NCBI RefSeq assembly: GCF_022678645.1
Contig: NZ_JALBWV010000049.1
Location: 1-64,000 of the forward strand
Length of the DNA: 64,000 nucleotides
DNA from: Saccharopolyspora soli
GTDB taxonomy: Bacteria > Actinomycetota > Actinomycetes > Mycobacteriales > Pseudonocardiaceae
Reading direction: 5' to 3'
Position numbers and translations under genes: made by a program. Below are positions 33,068 through 42,242 of the stretch, one piece after another (position 1 is the first letter of the stretch; every line of letters begins with the position of its first letter). The notes below the pieces were generated by a model. That model made no database searches and was not told where the DNA came from. It worked only from the letters and a program-made list of their open reading frames with translations.

Positions 33068-35932
33068 ATGGAACTGGTGCCGCTGTCTTCCCCTACTGTC
33101 AAAAGCGTGTCCGCCTCCCCCCGTCGCCGCAGGGGCCTCGTCCTGGTCGCCCTGTCCTGCATCGCCCTGGTGCTGCTCGGCGCATTCCTCTGGTCCGGTG
33201 AGGAACAACCGGCCGCCGCCCCGGAAGCGCCGCGGGAGGCGATGTTGGACGTGCTGGATGGCCCCAACGACAACGAGCGGGTGCAAATCGACGTAACGCT
33301 GTTCGCCCCGGCAGACACCCCGGCACCGGCGATCCTGCTCGCGCACGGCTTCGGCGGCAGCAAGAACGACACCGCAGCCCAGGCGCAGGAACTGGCCCGG
33401 CGCGGGTTCACCGTGCTCACGTACTCCTCCCGCGGCTTCGGCCGCAGCACCGGCAAGATCGCGCTGAACGACCCCGACTACGAGGTAGCCGACGCGCGCC
33501 AACTGCTGGACTGGCTGGCGCGCCAGCCCGAAGTGCTGCGCGACCACGAAGGCGATCCGCGGGTCGGCGTCACCGGCGGCTCCTACGGCGGCGCGCTGAG
33601 CCTGCTGCTGGCGGGCACCGACCGCCGCGTCGATGCGATCGCGCCGGTGATGACCTACAACGACCTCGGCCAGGCGTTGCTGCCCAACGACGCCTCCCAC
33701 GACCGGATCAACACCGACACCCCGGCCGGGAGCTCGTCCAACGGTCAGGGCGTGTTCAAACAGGCTTGGGCGGGCCTGCTGTTCTCGGCGGGCAGCTCCC
33801 CGGAACAACGCGTCGGCGACCGGTCGCAGGCGTTGCCGTCCCCGGACGGCGGCTCCCCCGGCCTGCGCACCGAATCCCAAGACCAGCCGCTGACCTGCGG
33901 GAACTTCACCCCGCAGGTGTGCGCGGCCTACACCGAGGTGGCCCAGACCGGGCGGGCCGGGCAGGCGACGCTCGACCTGCTCGACAAGGTCTCCCCCAAG
34001 TCCGTCACCGCCAACATCGAGGTCCCGACGCTGCTGGTGCAGGGCGAACGGGACACCCTGTTCGGCCTGGACCAAGCCGATGCCAACGCCCGGCAGATCA
34101 CCGCGGCGGGCGGCAAGGTCAAGACGATCTGGTTCGCCGGTGGCCACGACGGCGGTCCGCCCGGTCCGGCGCTGCGGGAACGCATCGCGGACTGGTTCGC
34201 CTTCCACCTCGGCGGGGTGCCGCCGGTGCCCGACCCCGGCACCGGCTTCGACTACGACATCGCCGGTCGGCCCCAGCGCGACGGCGAGATCCCGGTCCGC
34301 ACGGTGTCCGCACCCGCCTATCCGGGTGTGCAGGCGGAGCGCACCCCGCGCTTCGCGCTGCCGCTGGCCGGGCCGGTCACGCAGGTGGTCAACCCACCTG
34401 GTGGCAACCCGGCCGCCACCAGCTCGCTGCCGGGTGCGGGCGAGGTGCTGGACGCCGCGGGCACCCTCGGCCAATCGCTGGCCCGCGACCTGCCGGGCCA
34501 GGTCGCGGTGTTCCGCACCGAACCGCTGGACAACCAGCTGTTGATCTCCGGCGCGGCGCGCACCCGGCTTTCGGTCGCGTCGGTGCCGGGCCAGCCCGCC
34601 ACCGGGGACGCGGTGCTGTTCGCCAAGCTCTACGACGTCGGCCCGGACCAGCAGCGCAGCCTGATCGGCAACGCCGTGTCGCCGCTGCACGTCACCAACA
34701 TCCCGCCGGATGGCACCCCGGTCGAGGTGGATGTAGCGCTGCCGGGCGTGGTGCACCCGCTGGAGACCGGCCACCGGCTGGAGCTGGCGGTGGCGACCAC
34801 CGACCAGGCGTACGCGGTGCCGACGGAACCGGCGGTGCACCGCATCGGCCTGGCCGGTGACCGCGCGGTGTCGATCCCGTCGGTGCGCGGCGCCACGGCG
34901 AGCGCCAACGTGGTACCGGTGGCACCGCTGGTCGGCATCGGCGCCATCATCGCGCTGGTACTGCTGGTCTGGCTGGTCTCGCTGATCCGCCGCAAGAGCA
35001 CCGACGACGTCGACCCGCTGCTGAGCGACACGCCGCTGATGATCGCCGGGCTGACCAAGTCGTATCCGGACAAGCCCACCGCGGTCCGCGACCTGTCTAT
35101 CCGCGTCGAGCGCGGCCAGATCGTCGGGCTGCTGGGCCCCAACGGGGCGGGCAAGACGACGACGCTGCGCATGCTGCTGGGACTGCTGCAACCCAGTTCC
35201 GGGCAGGTCCGGGTGTTCGGCCACCGGTTGGTCGCGGGTGCGCCGGTGCTGTCCCGAGTGGGTTCGCTCGTGGAGGCGCCGGGTTTCCTGCCGCATCTGT
35301 CCGGTTTGGACAACCTGCGGTACTTCTGGGCGGCTACCGGGCGGCCGATGTTGCAGGCCCGCTTCGACGAGGTGCTGCGGATCGCCGGGCTCGGCACCGC
35401 GGCCCGCCGTCGGGTGCGCACGTACAGCCAGGGCATGAAGCAGCGGTTGGCGATCGCGCAGGCGATGCTCGGGCTACCCGAGTTGCTGGTGCTCGACGAG
35501 CCGACCAACGGCCTGGACCCGCCGCAGATCCACCAGATGCGCGAGATCCTGCGCCGCTACGCGGCCACTGGCCGCGCCGTGCTGGTGTCCAGCCACCTGC
35601 TCGCCGAAGTCGAGCAGACCTGCACGCACGTGGTGGTGATGCACGACGGTCGGCTGGTGGCGACGGGGAGCGTGGCGGACATCGTGTCGGTCGACGGTGA
35701 AGCGACCTTCCGGGTCGACGAACCGGAGCAGGCCGCCGAGGCGCTGCGCACCATCGAAGGGCTCGGTTTGGTGGAGACCGACGGCGACCTGGTGCACGCC
35801 AACCTCGCCGGGCATCCGGCGGCGGTGGCGGTCAACGTGCTGGTCGCCTCCGGGGTCTCGGTGCACCAGGTGGGGCCGCGACGTCGGTTGGAGGACGCTT
35901 TCTTGCAGCTGGTCGGGGAGGATCACCGGTGA
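33068..35932 (+). CDS. CocE/X-Pro peptidase-like hydrolase fused to an ABC transporter ATPase
   Basis: A 954-residue fusion. Residues about 23-43 are a membrane anchor. About 55-390 form an alpha/beta-hydrolase of the CocE/NonD (X-Pro dipeptidyl-peptidase) type, with HGFGG, the nucleophile Ser in GGSYGG, and a late GGHDGGP His. About 400-615 match the beta-rich C-terminal domain of that family. A second membrane span (about 617-640) leads to an ABC ATPase (650-890) with Walker A GPNGAGKTT, signature YSQGMKQR and Walker B LLVLDEPTNG. The layout implies hydrolase outside and ATPase inside the membrane. The permease gene follows with a 4-base overlap. Substrate unknown. Confidence 0.85.
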   Translation: MELVPLSSPTVKSVSASPRRRRGLVLVALSCIALVLLGAFLWSGEEQPAAAPEAPREAMLDVLDGPNDNERVQIDVTLFAPADTPAPAILLAHGFGGSKNDTAAQAQELARRGFTVLTYSSRGFGRSTGKIALNDPDYEVADARQLLDWLARQPEVLRDHEGDPRVGVTGGSYGGALSLLLAGTDRRVDAIAPVMTYNDLGQALLPNDASHDRINTDTPAGSSSNGQGVFKQAWAGLLFSAGSSPEQRVGDRSQALPSPDGGSPGLRTESQDQPLTCGNFTPQVCAAYTEVAQTGRAGQATLDLLDKVSPKSVTANIEVPTLLVQGERDTLFGLDQADANARQITAAGGKVKTIWFAGGHDGGPPGPALRERIADWFAFHLGGVPPVPDPGTGFDYDIAGRPQRDGEIPVRTVSAPAYPGVQAERTPRFALPLAGPVTQVVNPPGGNPAATSSLPGAGEVLDAAGTLGQSLARDLPGQVAVFRTEPLDNQLLISGAARTRLSVASVPGQPATGDAVLFAKLYDVGPDQQRSLIGNAVSPLHVTNIPPDGTPVEVDVALPGVVHPLETGHRLELAVATTDQAYAVPTEPAVHRIGLAGDRAVSIPSVRGATASANVVPVAPLVGIGAIIALVLLVWLVSLIRRKSTDDVDPLLSDTPLMIAGLTKSYPDKPTAVRDLSIRVERGQIVGLLGPNGAGKTTTLRMLLGLLQPSSGQVRVFGHRLVAGAPVLSRVGSLVEAPGFLPHLSGLDNLRYFWAATGRPMLQARFDEVLRIAGLGTAARRRVRTYSQGMKQRLAIAQAMLGLPELLVLDEPTNGLDPPQIHQMREILRRYAATGRAVLVSSHLLAEVEQTCTHVVVMHDGRLVATGSVADIVSVDGEATFRVDEPEQAAEALRTIEGLGLVETDGDLVHANLAGHPAAVAVNVLVASGVSVHQVGPRRRLEDAFLQLVGEDHR

Positions 35933-36855
35933 CCGACTCCGAACAGGCCAAGGTCGGGCAGTTGGACACGGCGGAGACGGCGCTGGTCCGCTCCAGCCGC
36001 CGCCACGCGGTCCAGGCCGACGGCAGCGTCGAGGGCTATCGGGCGAAGCGAACGCTGCCGGTGCGGGTGGAACTGGGCCGCCAGCTGCGTCGCCGCCGCA
36101 CCCGGTTGGCGTTGGGTTTCCTCGCGGTGCTGCCGTTCCTGCTGTTGCTGGCGTTCGAGATCGGCGACGACGGTTCGCGCGGTGGCCGGACGCTGGCCGA
36201 CATGGCCACCGCCAGCGGCCTGAACTTCGCGGTGTTCACCCTGTTCGCGTCGACCAACTTCCTGCTGGTCGTGGTGGTGGCGCTGTTCTTCGGTGACACG
36301 GTGGCCAGCGAGGCGTCCTGGTCGAGCCTGAAGTACCTGCTGGCGGCGCCGGTTCCGCGAATGCGGTTGCTCCGGCAGAAAGCCGTGGTTTCAGCGCTGC
36401 TGGCGGGATGCGGGCTGTTGCTGCTCGTCGCGGTGGCGCTCGGAGTGGGCCTGCTGTGGTACGGCGGTGGGGAGCTGATCAGCACCACCGGCGAAGCGGT
36501 GCCGTTCCCGGCTGGAGTGCTGAGTTTGGCGGTGGCGACGGTGTACCTGGCGGTGCACCTGACCTGGATCGCGGGACTGGCGCTGTGGCTGAGCGTAAGC
36601 ACGGACGCGCCGCTGGGCGCGGTCGGCGGCGCGGTGTTGGTGTCGATCCTGTCCGAGATCCTCGACCAGATCACCGCTCTCGGAGACCTGCGGAGCTACC
36701 TGCCGACGCACTACTCGACGGCGTACGCGGATCTGCTGAGCGAAGACATCGACTGGACGGCGATGACCCACGGCGCCTTCTCCGCCTTGGCCTACGCAAC
36801 CGCGTTCACCGCACTGGCGATCTGGCGCTTCCAACACAAGGACATCACCAGCTGA
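35929..36855 (+). CDS. ABC-2 type transporter permease
   Basis: A 308-residue permease with six hydrophobic segments after a charged 60-residue N-terminal tail, in the style of ABC-2 exporters (LFFGDTVASEASWSSLKYLL near residues 118-137, between helices 2 and 3). It is the membrane partner of the upstream hydrolase-ATPase fusion, with which its GTG start overlaps (35929-35932). Together they form an exporter, or a transporter-peptidase machine, of unknown cargo. No third gene follows on this strand. Confidence 0.82.
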   Translation: MTDSEQAKVGQLDTAETALVRSSRRHAVQADGSVEGYRAKRTLPVRVELGRQLRRRRTRLALGFLAVLPFLLLLAFEIGDDGSRGGRTLADMATASGLNFAVFTLFASTNFLLVVVVALFFGDTVASEASWSSLKYLLAAPVPRMRLLRQKAVVSALLAGCGLLLLVAVALGVGLLWYGGGELISTTGEAVPFPAGVLSLAVATVYLAVHLTWIAGLALWLSVSTDAPLGAVGGAVLVSILSEILDQITALGDLRSYLPTHYSTAYADLLSEDIDWTAMTHGAFSALAYATAFTALAIWRFQHKDITS

Positions 36856-36982
36856 CGACCTGTCCGACACGGGGCAGCTGTTCGGTCACGCTCACGCGGC
36901 ACGGCAGGGCGATCGGTCCGTCGGCGCGTTCGGATCGCGGCACGCCTCAGCAAGGACCGGGCGATGCCGTGCCTGCGTCACA

Positions 36983-38098
36983 TCACGAAGGCAGTTCGGC
37001 GTCCCAGTCCAACAACCCCAGCGGGTCATCCTCGGCAGGCACGTCACCGTGGCGCAGCCGCAGCCGTTCGACCTCATCGCCCCGTTCCACGTGGTCCGGG
37101 GCGAGCGCAGCGGTCAGCTGTGCGCTGCGCACGATGTTGCGCTCGACCCGCGGACGACGCAGGCGTTCGTAGCCGTCCAGACCTAGGTTGTCGCGCAACG
37201 ACTTCGCCAGGACCACCGCGTCCTCGAACGCCATCGACGCGCCCTGCCCGGTCGCCGGGGACGCCGCGTGTGCCGCGTCGCCGATGAGCAGCACGCGACC
37301 ACTGCGCCAACGCGGTGTGGGAACCAGGTCGTGGGCGTTGGTGACGAGCACATCGTCGGTCGCTGCGACGATGTCTGCCGTCGGCGTCGCGTCCGGCCGC
37401 AGCGCCGCGAGCAGCCGGGTGCGCATGGCCGCCGCGGTCTCAGCGCCGTCCAGCGGGGGCGCCGCAAGCCTGGCGAACCAGTACGTCCGCCCCTCGGGCG
37501 ATACCGCGTAGCCGAAGGAACTGCCGCTGCCCCGGACCATCTCGATGTGCTCCGGCTCGTGCGGCGGCTCGGCGCGGTCGGAGTAGCCGTAGAAGACCTG
37601 CTGGCCCGCGTAGCGCTTCGGCACCGGGTCGAGCAGCGCGCGGACCGCGGAATTCAGCCCATCTGCCCCGATGAGCAGGTCGCCCGCAGCCTCCCGGCCG
37701 TCGGCGAACCGCGCCACCACCCGGTCTCCGTCCTGTTCGGCGGAAACGAATCGCGCGCCGTGCTCGATGCGGAGACCACGGCTTCGAACCTCTGCCTGCA
37801 GCAACTCGCACAGCTCAGCGCGACGGACGCAGCGGTAGGCCCCACCTAGTGCGGAAACGGCCAGCTCCTCGCCGGAGCTGCCGGTCAGGCGCAGCGCGGT
37901 CAGCGGGAAACCCGCCTGCGGGACGACGCCGATCTCGCGGAGCGCGCGCATCCCGTTGTCCGCCAGCGTCAGGAAGGCTCCGATGTCCGCCCCGCTGTCC
38001 GCATGCGCCTCGTGCACGCTCACGCTGAATCCGGCTTTGTCCAACGCCAGCGCGGCGGCAGTGCCCGCGATGCCACCACCGACGATGACGACGTGCAT
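36983..38098 (-). CDS. FAD-dependent monooxygenase (PHBH family)
   Basis: A 371-residue flavoprotein hydroxylase. GGGIAG (residues 7-12) binds the FAD ADP part, the GADGLNS motif lies near 155, and LIGDAAHAASPATGQGASMAFEDA (about 273-296) is the second FAD fingerprint of the p-hydroxybenzoate-hydroxylase family. It probably hydroxylates an aromatic or polyketide-like substrate with NAD(P)H and O2; no pathway genes are adjacent. ATG 38098 is chosen because GGGGGAG lies five bases ahead and the FAD motif follows at once; the frame is open to 38128. Confidence 0.85.
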   Translation of the reverse strand: MHVVIVGGGIAGTAAALALDKAGFSVSVHEAHADSGADIGAFLTLADNGMRALREIGVVPQAGFPLTALRLTGSSGEELAVSALGGAYRCVRRAELCELLQAEVRSRGLRIEHGARFVSAEQDGDRVVARFADGREAAGDLLIGADGLNSAVRALLDPVPKRYAGQQVFYGYSDRAEPPHEPEHIEMVRGSGSSFGYAVSPEGRTYWFARLAAPPLDGAETAAAMRTRLLAALRPDATPTADIVAATDDVLVTNAHDLVPTPRWRSGRVLLIGDAAHAASPATGQGASMAFEDAVVLAKSLRDNLGLDGYERLRRPRVERNIVRSAQLTAALAPDHVERGDEVERLRLRHGDVPAEDDPLGLLDWDAELPS

Positions 38099-38159
38099 GA
38101 CGGCTCCCCCGGCATCGGTTGTGATCATCTGACGGCCACGCTAGCGCAGGGGCGCGTCG

Positions 38160-40316
38160 TCACTTGATGCCTGCGGCGTCCATGCCGCGGAGTTCCTTCT
38201 TGAGGTCGTGGATCTCGTCGCGGAGTCGGGCGGCGAGCTCGAACTGGAGTTCGCGGGCCGCGTTCATCATCTGGTCGTTGAGCTGCTGCACCAGGTCCGC
38301 CAGTTCGGCGCGCGGCATCGACTTGATGTCCCGGTCCTCGAGCAGCCCGGAGCTGGCCACGGCCTCCCCGGTGGGCTTCTTGCCGCGCGAGACGTTGCGG
38401 CCCGACCCGCCGACGGCCACCGACTCCTCGGTGTCCTCCGACTCGGAGTACACCCGGTCCAGGATGTCGGCGATCTTCTTGCGCAGCGGCTGCGGATCGA
38501 TGCCGCGCTCCTCGTTGTAAGCCATCTGCTTGGCGCGGCGCCGGTTGGTCTCGTCGATGGCGTGCTGCATCGAGTCGGTGATCCGGTCCGCGTACATGTG
38601 CACCTGGCCCGAAACGTTCCGCGCCGCGCGGCCGATCGTCTGCACCAAACTGGTGCCGGAGCGCAGGAATCCCTCCTTGTCGGCGTCCAGGATGGACACC
38701 AGCGAGACCTCCGGCAGGTCCAGTCCCTCGCGCAGCAGGTTGATGCCGATCAGCACGTCGTACTCCCCCAGCCGCAGCTGGCGCAGCAGCTCCACCCGCC
38801 GCAGGGTGTCGACCTCGGAGTGCAGGTACCGCACCCGGATGCCCAGCTCCAGCAGGTAGTCGGTGAGGTCCTCGGCCATCTTCTTGGTCAACGTGGTGAC
38901 CAGCACCCGCTCGTCGCGGTCGGCGCGCTCCCGGATCTCGTGCACCAGGTCGTCGATCTGGCCCTCGGTGGGCTTGACGATCACCTCGGGGTCGATCAGC
39001 CCGGTCGGCCGAATCACCTGCTCGACGAACTCGCCACCGGCCTGCGCCATCTCATATGGCCCCGGCGTCGCCGACAGGTACACCGACTGGCCGATCCGGT
39101 CGGTGAACTCCTCGAAGGTCAGCGGCCGGTTGTCCAGCGCGCTGGGCAGCCGGAAGCCGTGCTCTACCAGGGTCCGCTTGCGGGACGCGTCGCCCTCGTA
39201 CATGCCGCCGATCTGCGGCACCGTGTAGTGCGACTCGTCGATGACCAGCAGGAAGTCGTCCGGGAAGTAGTCGATCAGGGTCGCTGGCGCCGACCCGGCG
39301 GGGCGGTCGTCGATGTGCCGCGAGTAGTTCTCGATACCGGAGCAGAACCCGACCTGGCGCATCATCTCGATGTCGTACTGGGTGCGCATCCGCAGCCGCT
39401 GCGCCTCCAGCAGTTTGTTCTGCTTCTCCAACGTGCCCAGCCGCTCTTCGAGCTCCTGCTCGATGCCGCGGATGGCCTTGTCCATCCGCTGCGCATCGGC
39501 CACGTAGTGCGTCGCAGGGAAGATCCGCAGGTCCCGCACCTCGCGCACGATCTCGCCGGTCAGCGGGTGCAGGTAGTGCAGCCGGTCGATCTCGTCGCCG
39601 AAGAACTCCACGCGCACCGCGAGCTCCTCGTAGGCCGGGATGATCTCCACGGTGTCCCCGCGCACCCGGAACGTGCCGCGGGCGAACGCGATGTCGTTGC
39701 GGGTGTACTGCACGTCCACCAGCGCGCGCAGGAACACGTCGCGGTCTATCTCACCACCGACCTCCAGCGGGATGGACCGGTCCAGGTACGACTGCGGCGT
39801 GCCCAGGCCGTAGATGCACGACACCGACGAGACCACCACGCAGTCGCGGCGGCTGAGCAGGTTCGACGTCGCGGAGTGCCGCAACCGTTCGACGTCCTCG
39901 TTGATCGAGGAGTCCTTCTCGATGTAGGTGTCGGTCTGCGGGACGTACGCCTCGGGCTGGTAGTAGTCGTAGTAGCTGACGAAGTACTCGACGGCGTTGT
40001 CCGGGAAGAAGCCGCGCAGCTCGTTGGCCATCTGGGCGGCCAGCGTCTTGTTCGGCTCCAGCACCAGGGTGGGCCGCTGGACGCGCTCGATCAGCCACGC
40101 GGTGGTCGCCGACTTGCCGGTACCGGTGGCGCCGAGCAGCACGACGTCCTTCTCCCCGGAGGAGATGCGCCGCTCCAACTCCTCGATCGCCTGCGGCTGG
40201 TCACCGGCCGGTCGGTAGTCGCTGACCATGCGGAACCGGCCGTCGATCCGCGGGATGTCGCTGACCGGCCGAAACTCGGAGTGCGCCAGTACGGGGTGCT
40301 CAGTCGCGAATGCCAC
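38160..40316 (-). CDS. uvrB: Excinuclease ABC subunit B
   Basis: The 718-residue UvrB helicase-like subunit of nucleotide excision repair, which loads on damaged DNA with UvrA and recruits UvrC. Walker A GATGTGKS is at residues 62-69, the beta-hairpin region YYDYYQPEAYVPQTDTYIEKD follows near 115, DESH is near 360, and the C-terminal UVR domain (ADLVQQLNDQMMNAARELQFE) binds UvrC. The GTG at 40316 is preceded by TACATT seven bases away and no ribosome site, so the message is probably leaderless. I found no GAAC-N4-GTTC SOS box in front. Confidence 0.95.
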   Translation of the reverse strand: MAFATEHPVLAHSEFRPVSDIPRIDGRFRMVSDYRPAGDQPQAIEELERRISSGEKDVVLLGATGTGKSATTAWLIERVQRPTLVLEPNKTLAAQMANELRGFFPDNAVEYFVSYYDYYQPEAYVPQTDTYIEKDSSINEDVERLRHSATSNLLSRRDCVVVSSVSCIYGLGTPQSYLDRSIPLEVGGEIDRDVFLRALVDVQYTRNDIAFARGTFRVRGDTVEIIPAYEELAVRVEFFGDEIDRLHYLHPLTGEIVREVRDLRIFPATHYVADAQRMDKAIRGIEQELEERLGTLEKQNKLLEAQRLRMRTQYDIEMMRQVGFCSGIENYSRHIDDRPAGSAPATLIDYFPDDFLLVIDESHYTVPQIGGMYEGDASRKRTLVEHGFRLPSALDNRPLTFEEFTDRIGQSVYLSATPGPYEMAQAGGEFVEQVIRPTGLIDPEVIVKPTEGQIDDLVHEIRERADRDERVLVTTLTKKMAEDLTDYLLELGIRVRYLHSEVDTLRRVELLRQLRLGEYDVLIGINLLREGLDLPEVSLVSILDADKEGFLRSGTSLVQTIGRAARNVSGQVHMYADRITDSMQHAIDETNRRRAKQMAYNEERGIDPQPLRKKIADILDRVYSESEDTEESVAVGGSGRNVSRGKKPTGEAVASSGLLEDRDIKSMPRAELADLVQQLNDQMMNAARELQFELAARLRDEIHDLKKELRGMDAAGIK

Positions 40317-40424
40317 GACAACCAATGTACGAGCCCACCCCGACATCGTGCTGCGTCACGGGGTGCTCAAACGGCTACCAGGGAAGATAATGGATTGCGT
40401 CACCCCAGTGCTGGAGGTGGTGTG

Positions 40425-40856
40425 ATGTCGGGCAGCACACCTATCGCTGGGCATCCGGATCTCACCGAGATGCGCCTGCGCTACGAGCGGGCTTCCGAAA
40501 CACCAACCGCTCAGGTGGCGGACGGACTCACCGTGCTCGGTGGCCTGTTCGTCGCATTGTCGCCGTGGATCACCGGGTTCGCCGCCTTGACTCCGTCGTT
40601 GGCGCTGAACAACCTGATCACCGGCCTGACCGCCACCGTTCTCGGGCTCTCCTTCGCGGCCGCCTACCACCGCACGCACGGCATCGCCTGGACCTGTCCG
40701 GTGCTGGGTGCGTGGACGATCGTGGCCGTGTTCGTGCTGAGCGGCACCGCCATCACGCTCAGCACGGTCCTGTGCAACGTGATCGGTGGGGCAGTCCTGA
40801 TCCTCGCGGGCTTGGGGACGATGGCTCCGGCCATGGCCTCCCGCGCGACGACCTGA
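40425..40856 (+). CDS. SPW-repeat membrane protein
   Basis: A 143-residue membrane protein with four hydrophobic segments and the SPW motif (LSPWITGF, residues 45-52) that names a small family; the second repeat is degenerate. Function unknown; members occur as short integral membrane proteins in actinobacteria and proteobacteria. ATG 40425 has GGAGG seven bases upstream; GTG 40422 would add one residue. It is divergent from uvrB and followed by a strong hairpin at 40901. Confidence 0.8.
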   Translation: MSGSTPIAGHPDLTEMRLRYERASETPTAQVADGLTVLGGLFVALSPWITGFAALTPSLALNNLITGLTATVLGLSFAAAYHRTHGIAWTCPVLGAWTIVAVFVLSGTAITLSTVLCNVIGGAVLILAGLGTMAPAMASRATT

Positions 40857-40900
40857 CCCCGACTGATCGGAGGTGACGCATCACAAGTCGCAAACAGAAA

Positions 40901-40933
40901 GCGGGCGCGACGACCTTCGGACGTCGCGCCCGC
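40901..40933 (+). terminator. Terminator after the SPW gene
   Basis: GCGGGCGCGACG (40901-40912) pairs perfectly with CGTCGCGCCCGC (40922-40933) around a 9-base loop. It ends just before the -10 box of the next gene (40939). Confidence 0.8.
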
Positions 40934-40950
40934 CGCAATACAGTGGCAGG

Positions 40951-41547
40951 GTGACCACGCAGCGCGAGATCGCCGAACAGCTCGGTCTGCCCGTCCACCC
41001 GCCGAAGGTCGAGGTCTTCGACCTGTCCGCAGGTACCAACACCGACCCCAAAGGCCGCGTGCGCATGGTAGCGGAATATCGCCGCGAGCCGTTCGGTCTT
41101 TATCTCGCCCGCAGCATGCCGGGCCATCCCCGCCTCGCCGCCCTCGAATCGTGGTTGCTGCCCGAGCTGGGGCTGCGCGTGACGCGCTGGTACTGGCACC
41201 CGGGTCATGCCGAGGAAATCGACTTCTACCTGGACGTGGTGGACATCGAACCGGGCGAGCAGCGGTGGCGCACCGTTGATTACTACCTGGACATCGCGGT
41301 GCGGGATCGGCGCTCGGCGCAGTTGTTGGACATCGACGAATTCGTGGTCGCCGTGCAGGCGAAATTGTTGGACGCCGAGACCGCGGAACGCGCGATGCGG
41401 CACGCCTGCGAAGCCGTGGACGGGCTTGCCCGGCACCAATACGATCTGGCGAAATGGTTGCGGGACAACGCAATTGAGCTGTCCTGGCGTGGGCAACCTA
41501 TCGAGGATCTCGTGCCTGGGCAGCGAAAGCTACCGCCAACCCGGTGA
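40951..41547 (+). CDS. DUF402-family protein
   Basis: A 198-residue protein of the DUF402 type (FomD/ribonuclease-G-related barrel). The middle carries WLLPELGLRVTRWYWHPGHAEEIDFYLDVV-like strands rich in Trp, Tyr and Asp, and the C-terminal helix has DLAKWLRDN. DUF402 members include nucleotide hydrolases with Asp-bound metal; the activity here is not known. GTG 40951 is preceded by TACAGT (40939-40944) at six bases with no ribosome site, so it is probably leaderless. A shorter paralogue follows at 41654. Confidence 0.75.
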   Translation: MTTQREIAEQLGLPVHPPKVEVFDLSAGTNTDPKGRVRMVAEYRREPFGLYLARSMPGHPRLAALESWLLPELGLRVTRWYWHPGHAEEIDFYLDVVDIEPGEQRWRTVDYYLDIAVRDRRSAQLLDIDEFVVAVQAKLLDAETAERAMRHACEAVDGLARHQYDLAKWLRDNAIELSWRGQPIEDLVPGQRKLPPTR

Positions 41548-41653
41548 CAGCGGGCGCACCAGCGGAATCGATACTCTACGAGCTCCAAAAAGTTACGTTA
41601 AAAACGGCTACTGTTGATCTTAGGGCGCGGTTTTGCCGTTACTGTCTGACGCC

Positions 41654-42160
41654 GTGAGCGCTGCGATTTCTCCTCAATTGGTGGAAGTCATCGACGTCTT
41701 CAGCTCGCGGCGTAGGCAGCCTTCGGGGGTCGTCGCGCAGTTGGACGTCTGCCATGTCGAGCGCTGGGGACTCGCCGTGGAGTGTTCGACGCCGGACGCT
41801 GTGGAGCACGACGCCGAGATCACCTGGCTGCTGCCCGAACTCGGGCTGCGGCTGACCCGCTACCGCCCGCGCAGCAGGCATTCGCTACCGGGTCCCAGCA
41901 CGCTCACCGCGGTCCACATCGAACGCGAAACCCGGTCGTGGACCACTACAGACCTGCTGCTCGGCCTGGAGGTCGGCGAGGACCGCCGCGCGCGGATCAC
42001 GCACGCCGCCGAGTTCGCGGCGGCGGTGGCCAGCGGCATGATCCGGCTCAGCGAGGCCGACTACGCACTGCGCACGGTGCACCGCACCCTGGAGGAAGTC
42101 ACCCGCCACCGGGACATCAACCAGTGGCTCGCCTACCGAGGCATCTTCGAAGCCTGGTGA
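41654..42160 (+). CDS. DUF402-like protein, diverged paralogue
   Basis: A 168-residue protein clearly related to the gene just upstream: both share WLLPELGLR[VL]TR, a Trp-[RT]-T-x-D strand and an AxRxxHxxxExxxRH-type helix. It has lost much of the aromatic/acidic strand (the YLDVVDIEPG equivalent reads LTAVHIERE), so any metal site is probably altered. GTG 41654 follows TACTGT (41640-41645) by eight bases, again a leaderless arrangement. The upstream frame back to 41633 lies in the promoter. Confidence 0.7.
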   Translation: MSAAISPQLVEVIDVFSSRRRQPSGVVAQLDVCHVERWGLAVECSTPDAVEHDAEITWLLPELGLRLTRYRPRSRHSLPGPSTLTAVHIERETRSWTTTDLLLGLEVGEDRRARITHAAEFAAAVASGMIRLSEADYALRTVHRTLEEVTRHRDINQWLAYRGIFEAW

Positions 42161-42178
42161 TCACCCAATTGGCGAAGG

Positions 42179-42225
42179 GTGAGGGGCACCCGTGACCAAG
42201 TAAGTGGGTCACAGGTGCCCCTCAC
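42179..42225. terminator. Hairpin repeat acting as bidirectional terminator
   Basis: GTGAGGGGCACCCGTGACC (42179-42197) pairs with GGTCACAGGTGCCCCTCAC (42207-42225) with one mismatch. It lies between convergent DUF402 and coaE genes; a GGGGCACC variant of the dispersed family. Confidence 0.83.
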
Positions 42226-42242
42226 TCCGAAAAGATCGCTCG

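Noticed and set aside
38208..40424. Long forward frame opposite uvrB
   Set aside because: Shadow of uvrB; only its last 432 bases (the SPW gene) are real.
40317..40424. SOS (LexA) box before uvrB
   Set aside because: I looked for GAAC-N4-GTTC in the divergent space and did not find it.
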